64,000 nucleotides of DNA from Ascidia mentula (GCA_947561715.1 OX387204.1:8127001-8191000), one strand, 5' to 3'; shown: positions 1-13,200, counted from the first letter of the stretch. Made by a program: numbers and translations. Notes: a model not told the origin generated them from the letters alone.

Positions 1-31
1 AAATATGTGGGATTTTGTATTACTTTTTTAG

Positions 32-3000
32 TTGCCTGACACTCCAGCACAAGTTAATGGAAATAGTGAGGAACCCATGGAAACCGAGTCAGCGACCAAA
101 GAGAATTTAGTCAATGGAGGTAAGGAAAAAGCTCAAGACACACCGATGGACACACAACAGAATGAAGCTAACAATGAAGAAATGAAAGATGAAACAGCGA
201 AGCCGACATCAGATGAACCAAAGGAAGTTCAGTCTGATAGCATCCCTGACAACACAAATGAAAATGCCAACCCAGCCCCTGGTAAGTAAATTGCGATTTT
301 TTTGTCATTGCCTGTGACAAAAAGTAGAAGAATGTAAACAGACTGTAATATCTTCTAATGAAAATATACTTGATCTTTATTTTAAACCCGGTCAGTGGTA
401 AGACCGGTAATACATTTTCTTATGCTTGAAATGCTTGCAAGAAACTTGTACTTTTGCAAGCCCTTTTAGTGTAGATTGGTGGCACCCATATTATTTTTCA
501 GTACTGTTGTTTGAAAAATTTTCAGTTCTATGGTGGGTAGCAGAATGCTTTAGAAGTAAAAAAGGAATTTGCTTTTTGCCATGTTTTTCTCTTTGTAGAT
601 GAGTGCCAAACACTAACATACTTTATCTAGTATATAATCTTGATCCATCATTTATGTGGCTTGTATTTGTCTGGAGGCGATGCCCTTTCATTGCTATCCT
701 GTGGCGGCTAGGCGTAAGCATGTTTTGCACAAACAGACAACGGAGACGCAAAAGACGAATCGGCAAAGAAGGAAAAGGCCCAAAAACCAGTGGAGAAAAA
801 GAAGAAAACTAAATCAACTGATTTGCCGATCCTTCCAAAACTCTACATGGAGATTTCTGATTCTGACGTCAACGACATGTTTGAGAGAGAGGTGGGAATC
901 ATGAAATACATGAACAAAAATTTCTAAAAATGTTACAAATGTTAAGATTCAGCTTATTGCCCTTAAAATACAAGACTTTGACTATCCGTAGTACCCAATT
1001 GACGCCATACACATGTGTAGACTAATCTTAATTCTCTTGGGGCTAATTTCTGAGTATGTACTACTAGTGCCACACATAATTTACTTCTGAAGTAAATTAT
1101 TGCGTAATACCTGGCAATTCTGGTAATTTCCACTTATTCACATAAATTTGTGACGCTACTCTATAAAGGTTGAATGTGTGGTAATTTGGCTGCTTAAAGA
1201 ACGCGGTGTTGGCAATTGAGCAAATCCATATATTGTAAATAGTATATATGTGTTTATTGCAACAAACCATGTTCCTTAAAACTCATTAGCAGGGCCTTGT
1301 ATGTAGATTGCATGCGGGAAGAGTAATGGGGCTCTGCTGTCAAAGTTTTTTTGTTTGTTTTAGAACAAAATGATAATGAACGACAAGCAGGAAATGGAGA
1401 AGGCCGACGCTAGAAACGCTGTTGAGGAATATGTTTACGACATGCGTTCGAAAGTCTACGAGAAATATGAAACGTACATATCTGAAGAGGTAAACCAAAC
1501 AAAACACTGGACATCATTTTTCAGGGAGACTTTCATACAAAATTTTCAAACGAAATGTTTGAACCAATTTTGCGACATTGGTAATTGAGGCATACAACCA
1601 ACTGAAACAGTTCTTTTGTACCAAAAAACGTCACGCATATTGCCAGTGTTGTGGAGTGCATTGACCTATGGTCTGCAGTGACCATAGTATTGGTTGAAAC
1701 ACAAGTAATGTTTTACCTTCGGGTAATTGGCTAACGTCAACATTTCTCCGACCTTTCGTTTAGTTGCGAATATGCGGCACCCGATAAGAATGTCTAATAT
1801 TGCACAAATTTTGTTTTCAGTTTTTGTCGCCTTGTCAACATGAACGTCTATCACAATAATTTTTTTCTTTTCGAAAAAGCATTATTTCAGTTAAAAAATC
1901 GATTATTTTTTCGTTAGGATCGAACCACATTCGTGTCGGTACTTCAGAGTACAGAGGATTGGTTGTATGAGGAGGGTGAGAACGAGCAGAAGAATGTGTA
2001 TTGCAACAAACTGGCCGAACTGAAGAAAATGGGCGACCCGGTTGTAAGGCGGTGAGTCAACAGTTATTCCCAAAACAAAAACTTAGACAAGGATGTATTG
2101 GTTGCCATGCCAGTGTGTTTTTTCTGCGTCGCTCGTGAACAAAAAATTTTGATAATGCCGCCGGTAGGTGGTGCTGCGGAGCTATGCTGCTTCTTTGCAA
2201 GAAATGTTCGCCAAGACCTGGTGTGGAGGGTATTGTTTGTCAAAATATATTTTTTAATATTTTTATGTGCCTGTGGCAATGTTTATTGTGTGTGTTTATG
2301 ATGGACTAATACGGACATTTTAGTTACAATTCCTATTGATGTAAGCAATACCATTCAAAACAACATATGTTGTTATGTGGACAAAAACACAGTACAGAAA
2401 AATCACCCAAATAAGGACATGAAAGAAATTTCTGTATTACTCCATCACGTGGTAAAATCTATTCATGCGCCCGTTTATCATTCACATCGATTTCCTTCAC
2501 AAGCACCATATGCTGAAAGCCCTGGCACTGTCGCAGTGATTGTTCCAATATCAGAATGAGCCGACGTTATTGATTTTTCGCTAACCAACGCATTTTTACC
2601 ATGTAATCTGCAGCCAAATCTTATATTTACATACCTATAGGTGTTGGTTAAGTTTACGCATGACGCCACATCCTTGCTGTGGATAGATTTGAAAACCTCT
2701 TTTAGGGCACCAAAGTTTGGGTTTCTAAATTGCCTAAAATGTAGTCAAGAAACAACAAATGAAACAGTCCAGCATTTGGAACAGATATAATCACCCTGGC
2801 TTTCTGCTATTGCACGAATTGAACAAATGACAAGAATCGTTTTCAGTTTTCTGCCGACACAGCTGATCCGATAGGTGCCATCTTTGTCACACTGTAAAGT
2901 GTTTTACACTCGCTATTATCTGTAAACTCCATAAACGCGTATTTCCAACCGGATATGAGCCCTTGTCATACCCCCCTGTGTTCAATGAGGAAGTATATGG

Positions 3001-6000
3001 TCGTCCGGACTGACGAAGCGTCAGAAAAATGCATTCTTTTTAAACAAAGGCGCATGTCGGAAGAACCAACTGATCAGTTATATTTATCATGTTTCCGGTT
3101 TTTAAAAAATCAATTGCGTTCATTTTTAACATGGAATGATTCTGCAGTCAAATCTTATATTTACACACGCACAGGTGTTGGTTGAATGTACACATGACGC
3201 CACATCCATGTTGCGGGTGGTTTTGATAACCCCATTTAGGGCGACAAAGTTTGGGCTTCTTTTAAGTTGAATTGCCTTGCTATCCCTAAATGTAAAATGT
3301 AGTTATGAAACAGTCGTGAATTTGGACAGATATATACAATCACCCTGACTGTCGACGCAAAACCTTTACTGTTGTGGGTATTTACCCTTGGTTACACGAC
3401 ATCCAACAGGAATTTCGTCAAACACAAGGGGTCCTGTATTCGTAAGATATTTGCGATAAGCTGTGTAGCCTCCCAGCGCTGCAGTGAATGAGTGATTGCG
3501 TTGGTGTGTGTGTGGAGGACTGGATAAAACTTTCCACTTGCTGCTGGCTTTTTTCAAACCGCCGATGCTGGCAAACAGCTTCTGGCTTGAATTTTTCTTA
3601 TCTATACCAGGAAATTTGTTTGAATGAATGCTAATACTATCTTACATACGCTTATTAAAAAAACAAACTCTTTTCCTTTTAAGTAGCCGCAAATGCCCCA
3701 AACGCAACAGAAATTTTTTTTATCCAATCTTTTGGCGAGATTTTTTTTGCCGGTCCTGCAGCATTTAATTCAGATCCATTGGAATTTGCTTGTTACTGAC
3801 TGATTCGTTTTCACCCGACCTTTCCCCACCACTGCACAAAGTGTGGAGATGTAGTTGGCGCCAAGTCAAAGTGTCGACTACGACAATGTAGGCACTGGGT
3901 AAACACATTTCGTCCTTGACGGTGATTGGCACCGATCGGACGGAATCATTGGCCATTTAATCACCCTCGGTGGAATGTTATTACGAAATTTGGTCAACAT
4001 CTACGTCACAACGACGTGGTTTGTGATTCTATCGGAAAAATGTAACAAATACCAAAAACGCAAATCTCTGTTCAGGCATAAAATATGCTTTTTAAAACAT
4101 AAAATTATCCGTTTACCACAATTTCAAGCCTCTGTTCCAAATCAATCTCAATTTCAAAGAAAAACGGGATAACATTAAACGCAAACAAAGTTTGGAAATC
4201 TGCTTGCGCAAACCGTACACACAGAGGAGTTCGTCGTGCGCGCACCAGGAAACACGTTCTCCGGTTGATTTATTTGTAAAAAAAACAGTACCTACGTATG
4301 AGGAAATGTTATCGTCCGATCCAACACAAGAACGTTCTAATGATTTATTCCACGCTTGTCCATCAGATACACGGAAGATAATGCCAGACCCGAGTCATTC
4401 AACCACCTAGGGACAGCGTTGCAAAGAATTTCGAAGTTTCTTAACCGCTACAAGGAGAAGGTATGTATTTTACACTGCGCAAATAAACATTTGGTCAGGC
4501 ATTGCGGTGTGTAAACTACACTGCAATATATATTGGTTAAACCACAAGCCATGTTTTTACTTTCGTTTTGTTGCGAATATGCGATAAGGATGTCAAGTGT
4601 CAAATATTGCACAAATTTAACAAATGACCAGAACTGTTTTTAGTTTGAACCGATAAGTGCCATCTTTGTAACACTGTAAAGTGTTTTACACTCGCTATTA
4701 TCTGTAAACTCCATAAACGCGTATTTCCAACCGGATATGGGCCCTTGTCATATCCCCCTGTATTCAATAAGGAAGTCAAAAGTCGTCCGGACTGACGAAG
4801 CGTCAGAAAAATGCATTCTTTTTAAACAAAGGTGCATGGCGGAAGAACCAACTGATCAGTTATATTTATTATGTTTCCCGGTGGTCCAAACGTATTTTTC
4901 ATTTTTGCTTTCATTTGAAGTCCATTTTTTATCGCAAAGCACATTTTTGAATATCAGCTAAACGCGTGTTTCTCTAAACAGGATGAGAGTGTCGCTCACA
5001 TCGACGAGAAGGAAGTTGAGAAAGTGGAGAAAAGTTACAAATCCACCGCGCAGTGGTATAACGACATGCAGCAAAAACAAGCAGGTCTCCCGAAACACGT
5101 GGACCCCGCGGTGAAAGTTTCCGATATCAATTCGCAACTCAAGGTGAGAACAACCCGCAATATGTGGTTAGTGGTTGTAGTTCGCACTTAAAGCGAATGA
5201 TACCGTGTTACAGTTCTCAATGTTGCAAATTTCGCCGAGATCTTGGTAATGTGTGGGCCTGGCAAATACAAAATGGTTTTTGTTTTTTGATATTGTGATG
5301 TTTGAATCTGGATTCTAGGCGCTATTTTTCTTTAAATAGGTGAATATGTGATAGTTTTTGTCGGTGTAGGTAACGAATCGTTAAACTAACAGTGTTAACA
5401 AATGCCCAGAGCGTTTGTGCGAAACGGTAGATAGGGACTGTTGAACATATTCCAAGTTTTTAAAACAATTAGTTTGTGCAAATCGCAGTCACCATCAATA
5501 ATTCATGCTTTATTTACTAACAAGATTACAATTTTGTGTCGAAATCGTCAACCGGCGCCCCGACGACATACATGGCAGCAAACTGAAACCGCAGAAGTAG
5601 TCCCAAACCTCATCCTGTACAACTTTTCAACTCGATTTGATTTGAGGTCGCTGTGATTCTGCGACGTGGTCGACGCCACATTCACAAAGTTCGCTTGCAA
5701 TGTTGTTTGAACTGCCGACCCTATTTGTTCCGGGCACTTGCTCCACCGATTATCACTGGAGTTCGTTGGTTGAATTGGGTGTAGAGGTCAAATCTGTATT
5801 GTTGTTGTCCAACTGCGGATGCGATGTCGTATTGATTTCATGGACGAAAACTAAAAAACGAGGCTGTTTATACGCCGTTTACCGCAGAATGATATTTACT
5901 GAAATTAAGTAATAAAACATTGTTAACTATAGGTAATTACTCTAAATTGTCCGGTACGTACACAGTGATTAAGTATTAGTCCGACTCATTTGCTGGGGGT

Positions 6001-6652
6001 GATGTGGATACGTCTATTTGCAACGAATGCGATCAGATCTAGAATTATGGATCGTCGGTTTTGACTATCGACTTTTTTTAACAAAATGTGGTAACTGGAC
6101 TTGTCGCAACTCGTTCCAGCTTGTAGTTAACGGAGTGTTGATCAAATAAAACCGGCAGGTTGGGAATGTATTTACTTACCTTCAAAGGTTGGGTTTATAT
6201 GCTGAGTGAAGCACAAAATATATTTTTTCGGGCCACAGTTTATTTGTGAATAATTCGACCGAGAAAAAGACACCAGTCGGATACTTTTCGTTCAGACATT
6301 CGTGTTTTTCGACGTGGACACTATAAAAAACCTTTACACGTAAAAAATTATGATGTTGATTATTTGACTGGCCGTGTTTAGTAACTTCTGTACCGCATAA
6401 TACGGTTTGGTGGTGGTGGACTTACAGTGTACAATTTATACTTGCCTTTAGTTGATGGAAAGCACGTGCAAGTCCATAATGAACACTCCCAAACCAAAGC
6501 CCAAGGAGACGCCGCCACCTGTGTCTGAGGAAGCCAAGGAGGGCGAAAAGACCGAATCATCGCCCCCCGAGAACTCGGAAGGTACTCCAGTGGATAGTGC
6601 GAGTCAAGAACCAACTTCGCAAGACACGAAAGAAGATATGGACCTAGATTAA
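32..6652 (+). CDS. HSPA4: HSPA4/Hsp110-type chaperone, 3' seven coding exons (5' part outside window)
   Basis: Cytosolic HSP70-superfamily chaperone of the Hsp110 branch, which in known members acts as nucleotide-exchange factor for HSP70. Coding exons read as 32-281, 737-891, 1364-1489, 1918-2051, 4367-4460, 4982-5143 and 6452-6652, all with GT/AG borders and continuous frame (373 codons present plus stop). In order they give an acidic insert rich in E, D, N and T (the loop typical of Hsp110), a lysine run before STDLPI, and the helical lid with NAVEEYVYDMRSKVYEKYE, STEDWLYEEGENEQKNVY, KLAELKKMGDPVVRR and VEKVEKSY. A KPKPKE-type tail ends in MDLD, like MDID of vertebrate HSPA4. The ATPase domain and most of the substrate-binding beta domain must lie left of position 1. 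HSPA4 versus its close paralogues HSPA4L and HSPH1 cannot be separated; one pre-duplication orthologue is likely. Confidence 0.93.
1690..1815 (+). repeat. Intronic repeat copy, related to 4533-4612
   Basis: This part of the HSPA4 intron resembles 4533-4612. Both carry a GGTT(G/A)AA.CACAAG start, a TTTCGTTT..GTTGCGAATATGCG block and an AATATTGCACAAATTT end; the second copy has a short internal deletion. It appears to be the left piece of a unit whose right piece is near 2810-3110. No coding potential is seen. Confidence 0.6.
2607..3350 (+). repeat. Two tandem intronic repeat copies flanking a second repeat type
   Basis: Segment 2607-2805 (from CTGCAGCCAAATC to ATAATCACCCTG) is repeated at about 3138-3350 (from CTGCAGTCAAATC to ACAATCACCCTGAC), with many substitutions and some insertions. 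Both share the core ATGACGCCACATCC and ACAAAGTTTGGG or CCAAAGTTTGGG. Between them lies 2810-3110, which has its own copy at 4605-4890. All of it sits in the 2.3-kb intron between HSPA4 exons 1918-2051 and 4367-4460. No terminal inverted repeats or target duplications were found, so this may be tandem or segmental duplication rather than a transposon. Confidence 0.7.
4533..4890 (+). repeat. Intronic repeat, contiguous unit matching 1690-1815 plus 2810-3110
   Basis: This segment joins sequence found in two separated pieces upstream. Its left part matches 1690-1815. Its right part, from about 4605, matches 2810-3110 closely, including the block AGTGTTTTACACTCGCTATT and the following CCATAAACGCGTATTTCC, over more than 200 bp. 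It lies in the next HSPA4 intron (4461-4981), so copies of the same unit flank exon 4367-4460. Confidence 0.7.
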
Positions 6653-9106
6653 ACCAACACTTCCGCGTTCTTAAACCACGTATATTAGGTTAATTTCTTC
6701 GGTTAATTTAACAGTTTGTCATCGTTTCTGAGTCGTGTAAAGCTGGATTCCGTGTACTTTCTTAGCAGACTTCGCAGCTGTACATTTGCCATTTTCTCTG
6801 CTTTGGGCTCGCACACTTCACATAAACGACAAAAGTCCGTTTATGTTTGCGTCACAATCCCACACACGATTGTAAGTTCAGGCTAGCTGTACAATGTACA
6901 AGCCAGCAGGTGCTTGTGAGACACCAAAAAAATAAGATCTTTGTCCTTCCTTCACGACACTTTATCCAAAATAACTCTCCAAACGCTGCTGTTGCCGTTT
7001 CGTTGTCATGCCGTTGTTTCCCTATTGTGTATCCTCGTTGTGTGAATTGGATGTAACATGCCGTCTGGATAAAGTATTGAAGTGCGTTTGATTCGCCTCG
7101 AACTGATCAACGATGCGCTTGAGCAATACAACCGGTCACAGTGAGTGGTAGATAAATTGTTTAGATACACACACACACATTTCCATGTTCGAAAAGGACT
7201 CTCTTCTCATCAGTGCAACTTGTGGCATCCGTTGGATCGGCCAACCGGATATAGGCATTTGTCAAATATTTCCGTGAACAGTAGTTTTACCAGAAATTGG
7301 CGTCGTAGTGTTGACAGATCAAGTCACAAAAGGCTGACAATAAATGAAAACGATCGACAAAGGTTTTTGATGAACGCAGACATGTTTGATTGTACTTTTG
7401 TGAGGTTCCATTTTGGAATGGCGCATATGATTGTAATGCCACGCACAAAAAGTTCACAGCAACATTATGCATGTTGCGCTATGTAACGTGAAACCTAATA
7501 GGAAAGTTGTCATTTCCGTTAGTGTGGAGGCAGCTGTTTTAATTTTACCCACCATTTTATTTCTCTGCTCGGTTGGTACAACACAGAGTTAAAAGCTCAT
7601 AATCTTGTCTTCTACCAAATGATTAATAGCAAAGTCCTCTCATGCGGCGTTTCCTAATTGTGTTTAGTCGTTCAAAGGTTATTTTTGTTCCGGTTAATTG
7701 CAACTGCAAGGGACTCCGCTGGTTTTAGTATACCACCCCCAAGTATAAATTCATCGAATAACTATGTTAACGGCGCAGAAGGACAGACCAACAGCGAAAT
7801 GCTGTAAAACGAAACCAACAATGCCTTTACGGCAAGTCGCCCGCTGATTAAGGACCTCGTTTTAAATGCTTCGCCGAAAACAAAATGACCAGAGCACACG
7901 TCAGTAAGAAGGCTTAAAATCTTGTTTGTGTGCTGGATTCGGGTCAACAGAGAACGAATCAAGTACTACTCGAACTCGCAGTAAACGCGGCGGCGATTTA
8001 CCAACCAGTTTGCAAATATTTGAATAGGGTGCTTCAGTTGGAAAACGAAAACTCAAGTTAAGTTAAAAGAACCGTATAAGTCCGTTTATTAAACCGTGCT
8101 ACAGCACATTGTACTTGTGTTAAATGAGGAAATACATAAAACAAAATGTAACTGTCATGTTGCTGTTGTTGGGAATTGAGCAATAGTACTCGGTCGAAAC
8201 TAATTCGATTGCACAACCCATACATACTGAGCGACTCTTCCCAACGCTGACGTGTGATTTTTCACAAAAACAGGTTGCCCTAACAAGCTTTTGCGCCAGT
8301 TGAGCCTAAAAAACAAGTAGTTGCTTTTGCTGTTGCTGACAGGCATGTTTCATGTAGTGTGGCAAGAAACAAAAACAACTTATCAAGAGGATTTGACATG
8401 GAATGCGGTGAGCGCAAGGCATGTTTTCCACATTTTTTTGACACACAGTTTCTTATCCGGTTACACGTGTTCACGAAGGGGATTAAAAACAAAACCATGT
8501 CAATGATTGTCCATACTTTATAGGTCAATGATTTCTTAAATGTTGAAAGTGCATTTATGCCAGTGACGCAAATAGCACGTTCCACGCATGTACCCTTGAT
8601 TCGTGGATGAGTGGAAGGTTTTGTAGCTTTGTAGCAATAGCTTTGCTTCGGCATGGGAAAAAAGAAAAAACGTTGCGTGGTTGCACGTGGTCGATACGCG
8701 TTCTTTCAAAATCGAACCATTGTAAAATTGGAGCTCTGAGGAGTGGAGGGCCTAACTGAACAATCAGCAAGAATAATGGGACAGAATGTTTTCTTTGTGG
8801 GATTACAATCCGATTAGAATTAAAAGCGTTTATACTCACGACGTAAAAGAAAATTGAGGGGTGCAGGCGGTTATTTGGTAACAAGGTTACTGACCATATG
8901 ATCGAACAATTTTTTGGGGGAATTATTTAAGCCAAGCTTTGTTTTCCTGTTAACGATTTGAGCAAACCGACATTGCTAAAACGACGATTCTCAAGTACTG
9001 TGTGTTTGGTGCTATTATCGATCTCTGTATCTGGCTCTTATATGTGTGACAGTCAGGAGTGGGTGATCGGCGAGGCATTGCTATATGTCCATTTGTGTGT
9101 AGAACG
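6653..9106. other. HSPA4 3' UTR and spacer; no gene supported
   Basis: Follows the HSPA4 stop codon. The first canonical AATAAA on the + strand is at 7339-7344, about 690 nt downstream, so the 3' end is either long or uses a variant signal. A short CA run lies near 7167-7180. Open frames here are short and show no recognisable domain. No RNA gene was recognised. Confidence 0.5.
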
Positions 9107-9108
9107 TA

Positions 9109-10042
9109 GGGGAGACCGGGGATACCTCGGACCAGGTATTTTACGTCACAATTAGGTATTGTTAAGACACTTATACAAAAGCTTTATGTCTCCATCAAAC
9201 GTTAACAGGAACTTTGAAATTAAATCACGTCTGCTTAAAAAGTTATAATCGAAAAAGTCAATTTATCAGTGAAACCAAGTTTTTCAAATTGTATATGTAT
9301 ATATCAGTCACAGTTAATCAAAATGCAGTAATTTTGGGTTGATTGCATATTCATATGTGTATTCTTGGATAGGCCAATGGTGATTTTGTGTAACCTTTAA
9401 AACTACGGCCATAGTTTAAGAATGTCTATGTCGTCACGTGATCGGGGATACTTCGGACATCATGGCAAAAAATCGTGAGAATGCAACAATTTTTGAGTTT
9501 TATGAAAAATCATCGGTCATAGCTGGATGAAATTATTGAATTTTGGCAGTAAGAAAAAGTCCCAAAGATGAAAAATCGTTTGTTGACCCTAAAATCTATG
9601 ATATCCGTGCTGCCGCTAAACGTACACCATTTACCCAAAGCATGAACGTGTGGAAGGGTCGAAACGATAAGTGGCCACGCCCCGATTCCTGAAAGCTTGA
9701 AATATATTTTATGCGCTAATGCCCCAATACTGATATTGTGCCAAGTTTGATTTCAGTTATTTGTTAAATAAACAAAAAAACGTCTGTTAAAACTTGCTGT
9801 CCGAGATATCCCCAGTCACGTCTGATGTTACCCCGGTGCCGGGGTGACTTCGGACATTTGAGACCTGTTTAAAAAATGGGATGAATGATCATTTTTAGTG
9901 AGCTAAAACGAACGAAAAACCTTTTGTTTTTTGAGTAATGCTTTACTACTTACAACAAAATAAAATTTAAGAATGAGGTTCATAACTTAAAAAAAATACG
10001 AGCAATTTTCCCAAAACCGTCCGACCTATCCCCGGTCTCCCC
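9109..10042. mobile_element. TA-flanked terminal-inverted-repeat DNA element (MITE or decayed Tc1/mariner-like)
   Basis: The element begins GGGGAGACCGGGGATA and ends with the reverse complement of the same string, followed in both ends by a near-match with TCGGAC (about 23 of 25 bases agree). Each end is bordered by TA (9107-9108 and 10043-10044), the target duplication typical of the IS630/Tc1/mariner group. The interior carries further copies of the terminal motif near 9443 and 9841. There is no intact transposase frame; a weak stretch after ATGGCAAAAAATCG near 9464 could be a decayed remnant but cannot be assigned. It lies just upstream of the SLC6 gene. Confidence 0.8.
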
Positions 10043-10264
10043 TATACTTGTACGTGCAACACCTTTTCCCTTACACGGACAGGACTGAGGAGGATCGATA
10101 ATCAAACCGCAAATTAAAAATTTTTAAGGGTTTCTGGTTGCAACTGATGTTTTTATTTCAAACTTTAAATTTTCTTCATAATTTTTAACTTACGCCTGTA
10201 GAAAGTAGAAAAAAGTACCACAAAAACCCTTCTTGCGTACAAAAAGCTATTTCAAGACCTGACA

Positions 10265-13200
10265 ATGGAAAGAAAAGATTCAGCAAGTTCCAAAAACCAT
10301 GAGGTATATTTTAGCTTCTTTCGGTGTCGTGCGTGTTTATAACGATATTGACCATTTGCAGGAGCCGGAACGTGAAACATGGGACAAAAAGATCGATTTT
10401 ATGTTATCGTGTATCGGTTATGCTGTGGGATTGGGCAATATTTGGCGTTTTCCCTACCTATGTTACAGAAATGGCGGAGGTAAGTCATCACATGAATGAG
10501 CAATATTTTCCACCTTGGTGTGAAAAACTATTTGTATGGTATGCATAACTTAATTGTTATATCTGTTTTGTTGAAAAGTTGTTCAATGTGCTTTCTTTGC
10601 GTCAGGTGCGTTTCTAGTTCCGTATCTCATTTTCCTGTTTATCTGTGGAATGCCTTTGTTTTTTCTTGAACTTTCACTTGGGCAGTTCGGAGCTCTTGGC
10701 CCGATATCTATTTGGAAAATATCTCCATTATTCAAAGGTAAAATATTTCATTTTAAATGGTAATGTTTATTTTCAGACAGAAATAGCCCCAAACATTTTT
10801 GTCTATGTGTTTTCAGGGGTTGGATATTGCATGATCATCGTCTCGTTCGTTGTATGCATTTACTACAACGTTATTATTGCATACAGCCTACATTTCATTT
10901 TTAATTCCTTCACTTCATCGCTGCCCTGGTCGACCTGTGGCAACTACTGGAACACAGACTATTGTCGTGACAAGTCGTTAAGTAAGTGCCAACCCAAGTA
11001 AATAAGATGACAACCGGGGCATTCTTTTAAGATCTGGGTCAAGATTGCAGATGGGGGTCAATGGTCGCTTTGTGCTGAGGGCCAACAGCATATTAAGCGT
11101 TTTTGTCCTCTGAACAACACAAAAGATTAAAAAACAACTTTTTCCACTCTAGAAGACAAGATCTAGTTTTGAATGAGAATTTGAACCGTATTTTCCTGAT
11201 GTTTTGTTTTGTCATTACGCGACTGAGGCACAGCCGTTTTTATGCTGCGCTGTTTTACTTATCTATCTAGGTCACAACGTACTGTAGTAAACCAGGGAGT
11301 CACAGACTACACGAAGCTGGGAAGTGTGTTCATGCGCCAACATAAACACACAAAAATTTCAAATATAAAAAGTAAAACTACCACGGTTACCAACTATTCA
11401 GTAGAAGTGATGCACAGGAGCAAATAAAATATAAAGGCAAAATAGTGCCTAAAACGTATGATGTACCGAGAGTAAGGTTCACAGGCTTCGCAGCCAAGCT
11501 GGATCAGCCACTTTTCCCGACAAGTCGGAGCGAGATCTGATAAATCAAGCTCCCGGTGAGGTTTGAACTCACGACCCTGGGCTAACCAGGCCCAACGCTC
11601 TACCAACTGAGCTACAGGAGCTCAGTGGCTTCACGGGGTATATTGTGGCCAAGGTACACTGGTGTACCCGTTGTCTGATTACGGTGGTGGAGATCCTCTA
11701 CGCATGTGAAGGTCGCCTGACAGGTTGTGCGCTTGCGCACCAGTGTACCTTGGCCACAATACACCCCGTGAAGCCAATGAGCTCCTGTAGCTCAGTTGGT
11801 AGAGCGTTGGGCCTGGTTAGCCCAGGGTCGTGAGTTCAAACCTCAAGGGTGCTTGATTTTTCAGATCTCGCTCCGACTTGTCGGGAAAAGTGGCTGATCC
11901 AGCTTGGCTGCAATGCCTTGGCTGCGAAGCCTGTGAACCTTATGATCAGAATATTAGAGCTGTGATCGCCAAATATAAAGGGCCTGCGCAGTGGGGCGAT
12001 CCCGCCTTGCTATGCGTACGCATGGCATTACTTCTGCGATGTACCGAGAGCTTGATGTATGTTAGCTGTCACCAAACCGTAGTGTTTTTCCAAGTATTGT
12101 CGTGTGCATAAAAAATGTTTGTTCAGATCCCTGCGACAACATGAGCGCTCTTAAACAAACACAAATTTTGCAGTTGTGTGCTGTTGCTGTCACTGTTCGT
12201 TGTGAAGGTGAGAACAAAACCACTTGAACATAATCATTAAAATTTATGTCCAGATGGCAGTGCGGTAGATACCCCACCTGCTTGGATGGGAGTAAACTGC
12301 ACAAAAGGCTATGGTTGGTTCGGAGGAACTGGAAATACCACCGTGGAGGCAGCCAGCCTGAATGCGGTGGGTTATCAGAATCGAACCGACTGGGCGAACG
12401 CAACCGAAGTAAATGGTAGCTGCGTGGAATTTACAACAGCTTCTCAGGAGTACTTCACGTGAGTTCTTTAAACAACAATTGCCCGTCCGGATTTAAAGTA
12501 CTGCAGACAAGGCTGCGGGCACGAAGACCTGGGACTTAGTAATCTAAATCCACAGTAATCCATGTGCAATGACTTGTTTGTCCTTTTGGACGAAATGCAA
12601 ACGGGTCAAAACTAGGCTGACAGTAACAAAGTTCTAACCGAAACGATTGAATTTACATGAAAAAATAAACAATTGTGAATTTACAGTGGAAAACGTATAC
12701 TACGCGAGGTTTTTAAATAAGTGCACAAAAAAATTTAAGTTTCTCATTACTACTTGGGACGCATCTGCTGTGGATTACTTTCCGAAACGGCGTAATGCCG
12801 CCAAGAAATCTTTTACCAGAATGGCATTTTGGAACGTTCCGGTCTAAACATTCAGCGCTAGTTAAAACCAAGTTCAAGTCAATTTACCCGTATAGAGTTG
12901 CGTTAAATAACAACATAAGTTGTCAACAGGTATAAGGTGCTTCGCTTGACAAATTCAATTGATGTGATGGGAAACATGCAATGGGAGCTGTTTGGCTTCC
13001 TCGCCTTGGCATGGGTCATCGTGTTTTTCTGTCTGTTCAAAGGAGTGAAGTGGAGTGGAAAGGTTGGCGATTAGTTCGTAGGCGTCGCTAGCGGGCCTCG
13101 GCGATACCATATAAATTTAAACAAAGAACAGGAAATAATTCATTTCTGTAACTTGAGAATTTCCCAGTGTTTTTCACCAGCCGTGTAATGATCCTGTATT

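Larger units (their letters stand above)
11473..11942. repeat. Large imperfect palindrome with tRNA-like arms, in SLC6 intron 4
   Basis: The arm 11473-11664 is the near-complete reverse complement of 11738-11942, with a spacer of 73 bp. Each arm contains a tRNA-like sequence plus about 40-75 bp of extra flank on each side, so the repeat is larger than a tRNA gene. The right arm has a small internal duplication (two TTGGCTGC copies). A short direct copy of GATGTACCGAGAG occurs near 11461 and again near 12039, outside the arms. This fits an inverted pair of tRNA-derived SINE-like units or a foldback element. Confidence 0.8.
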
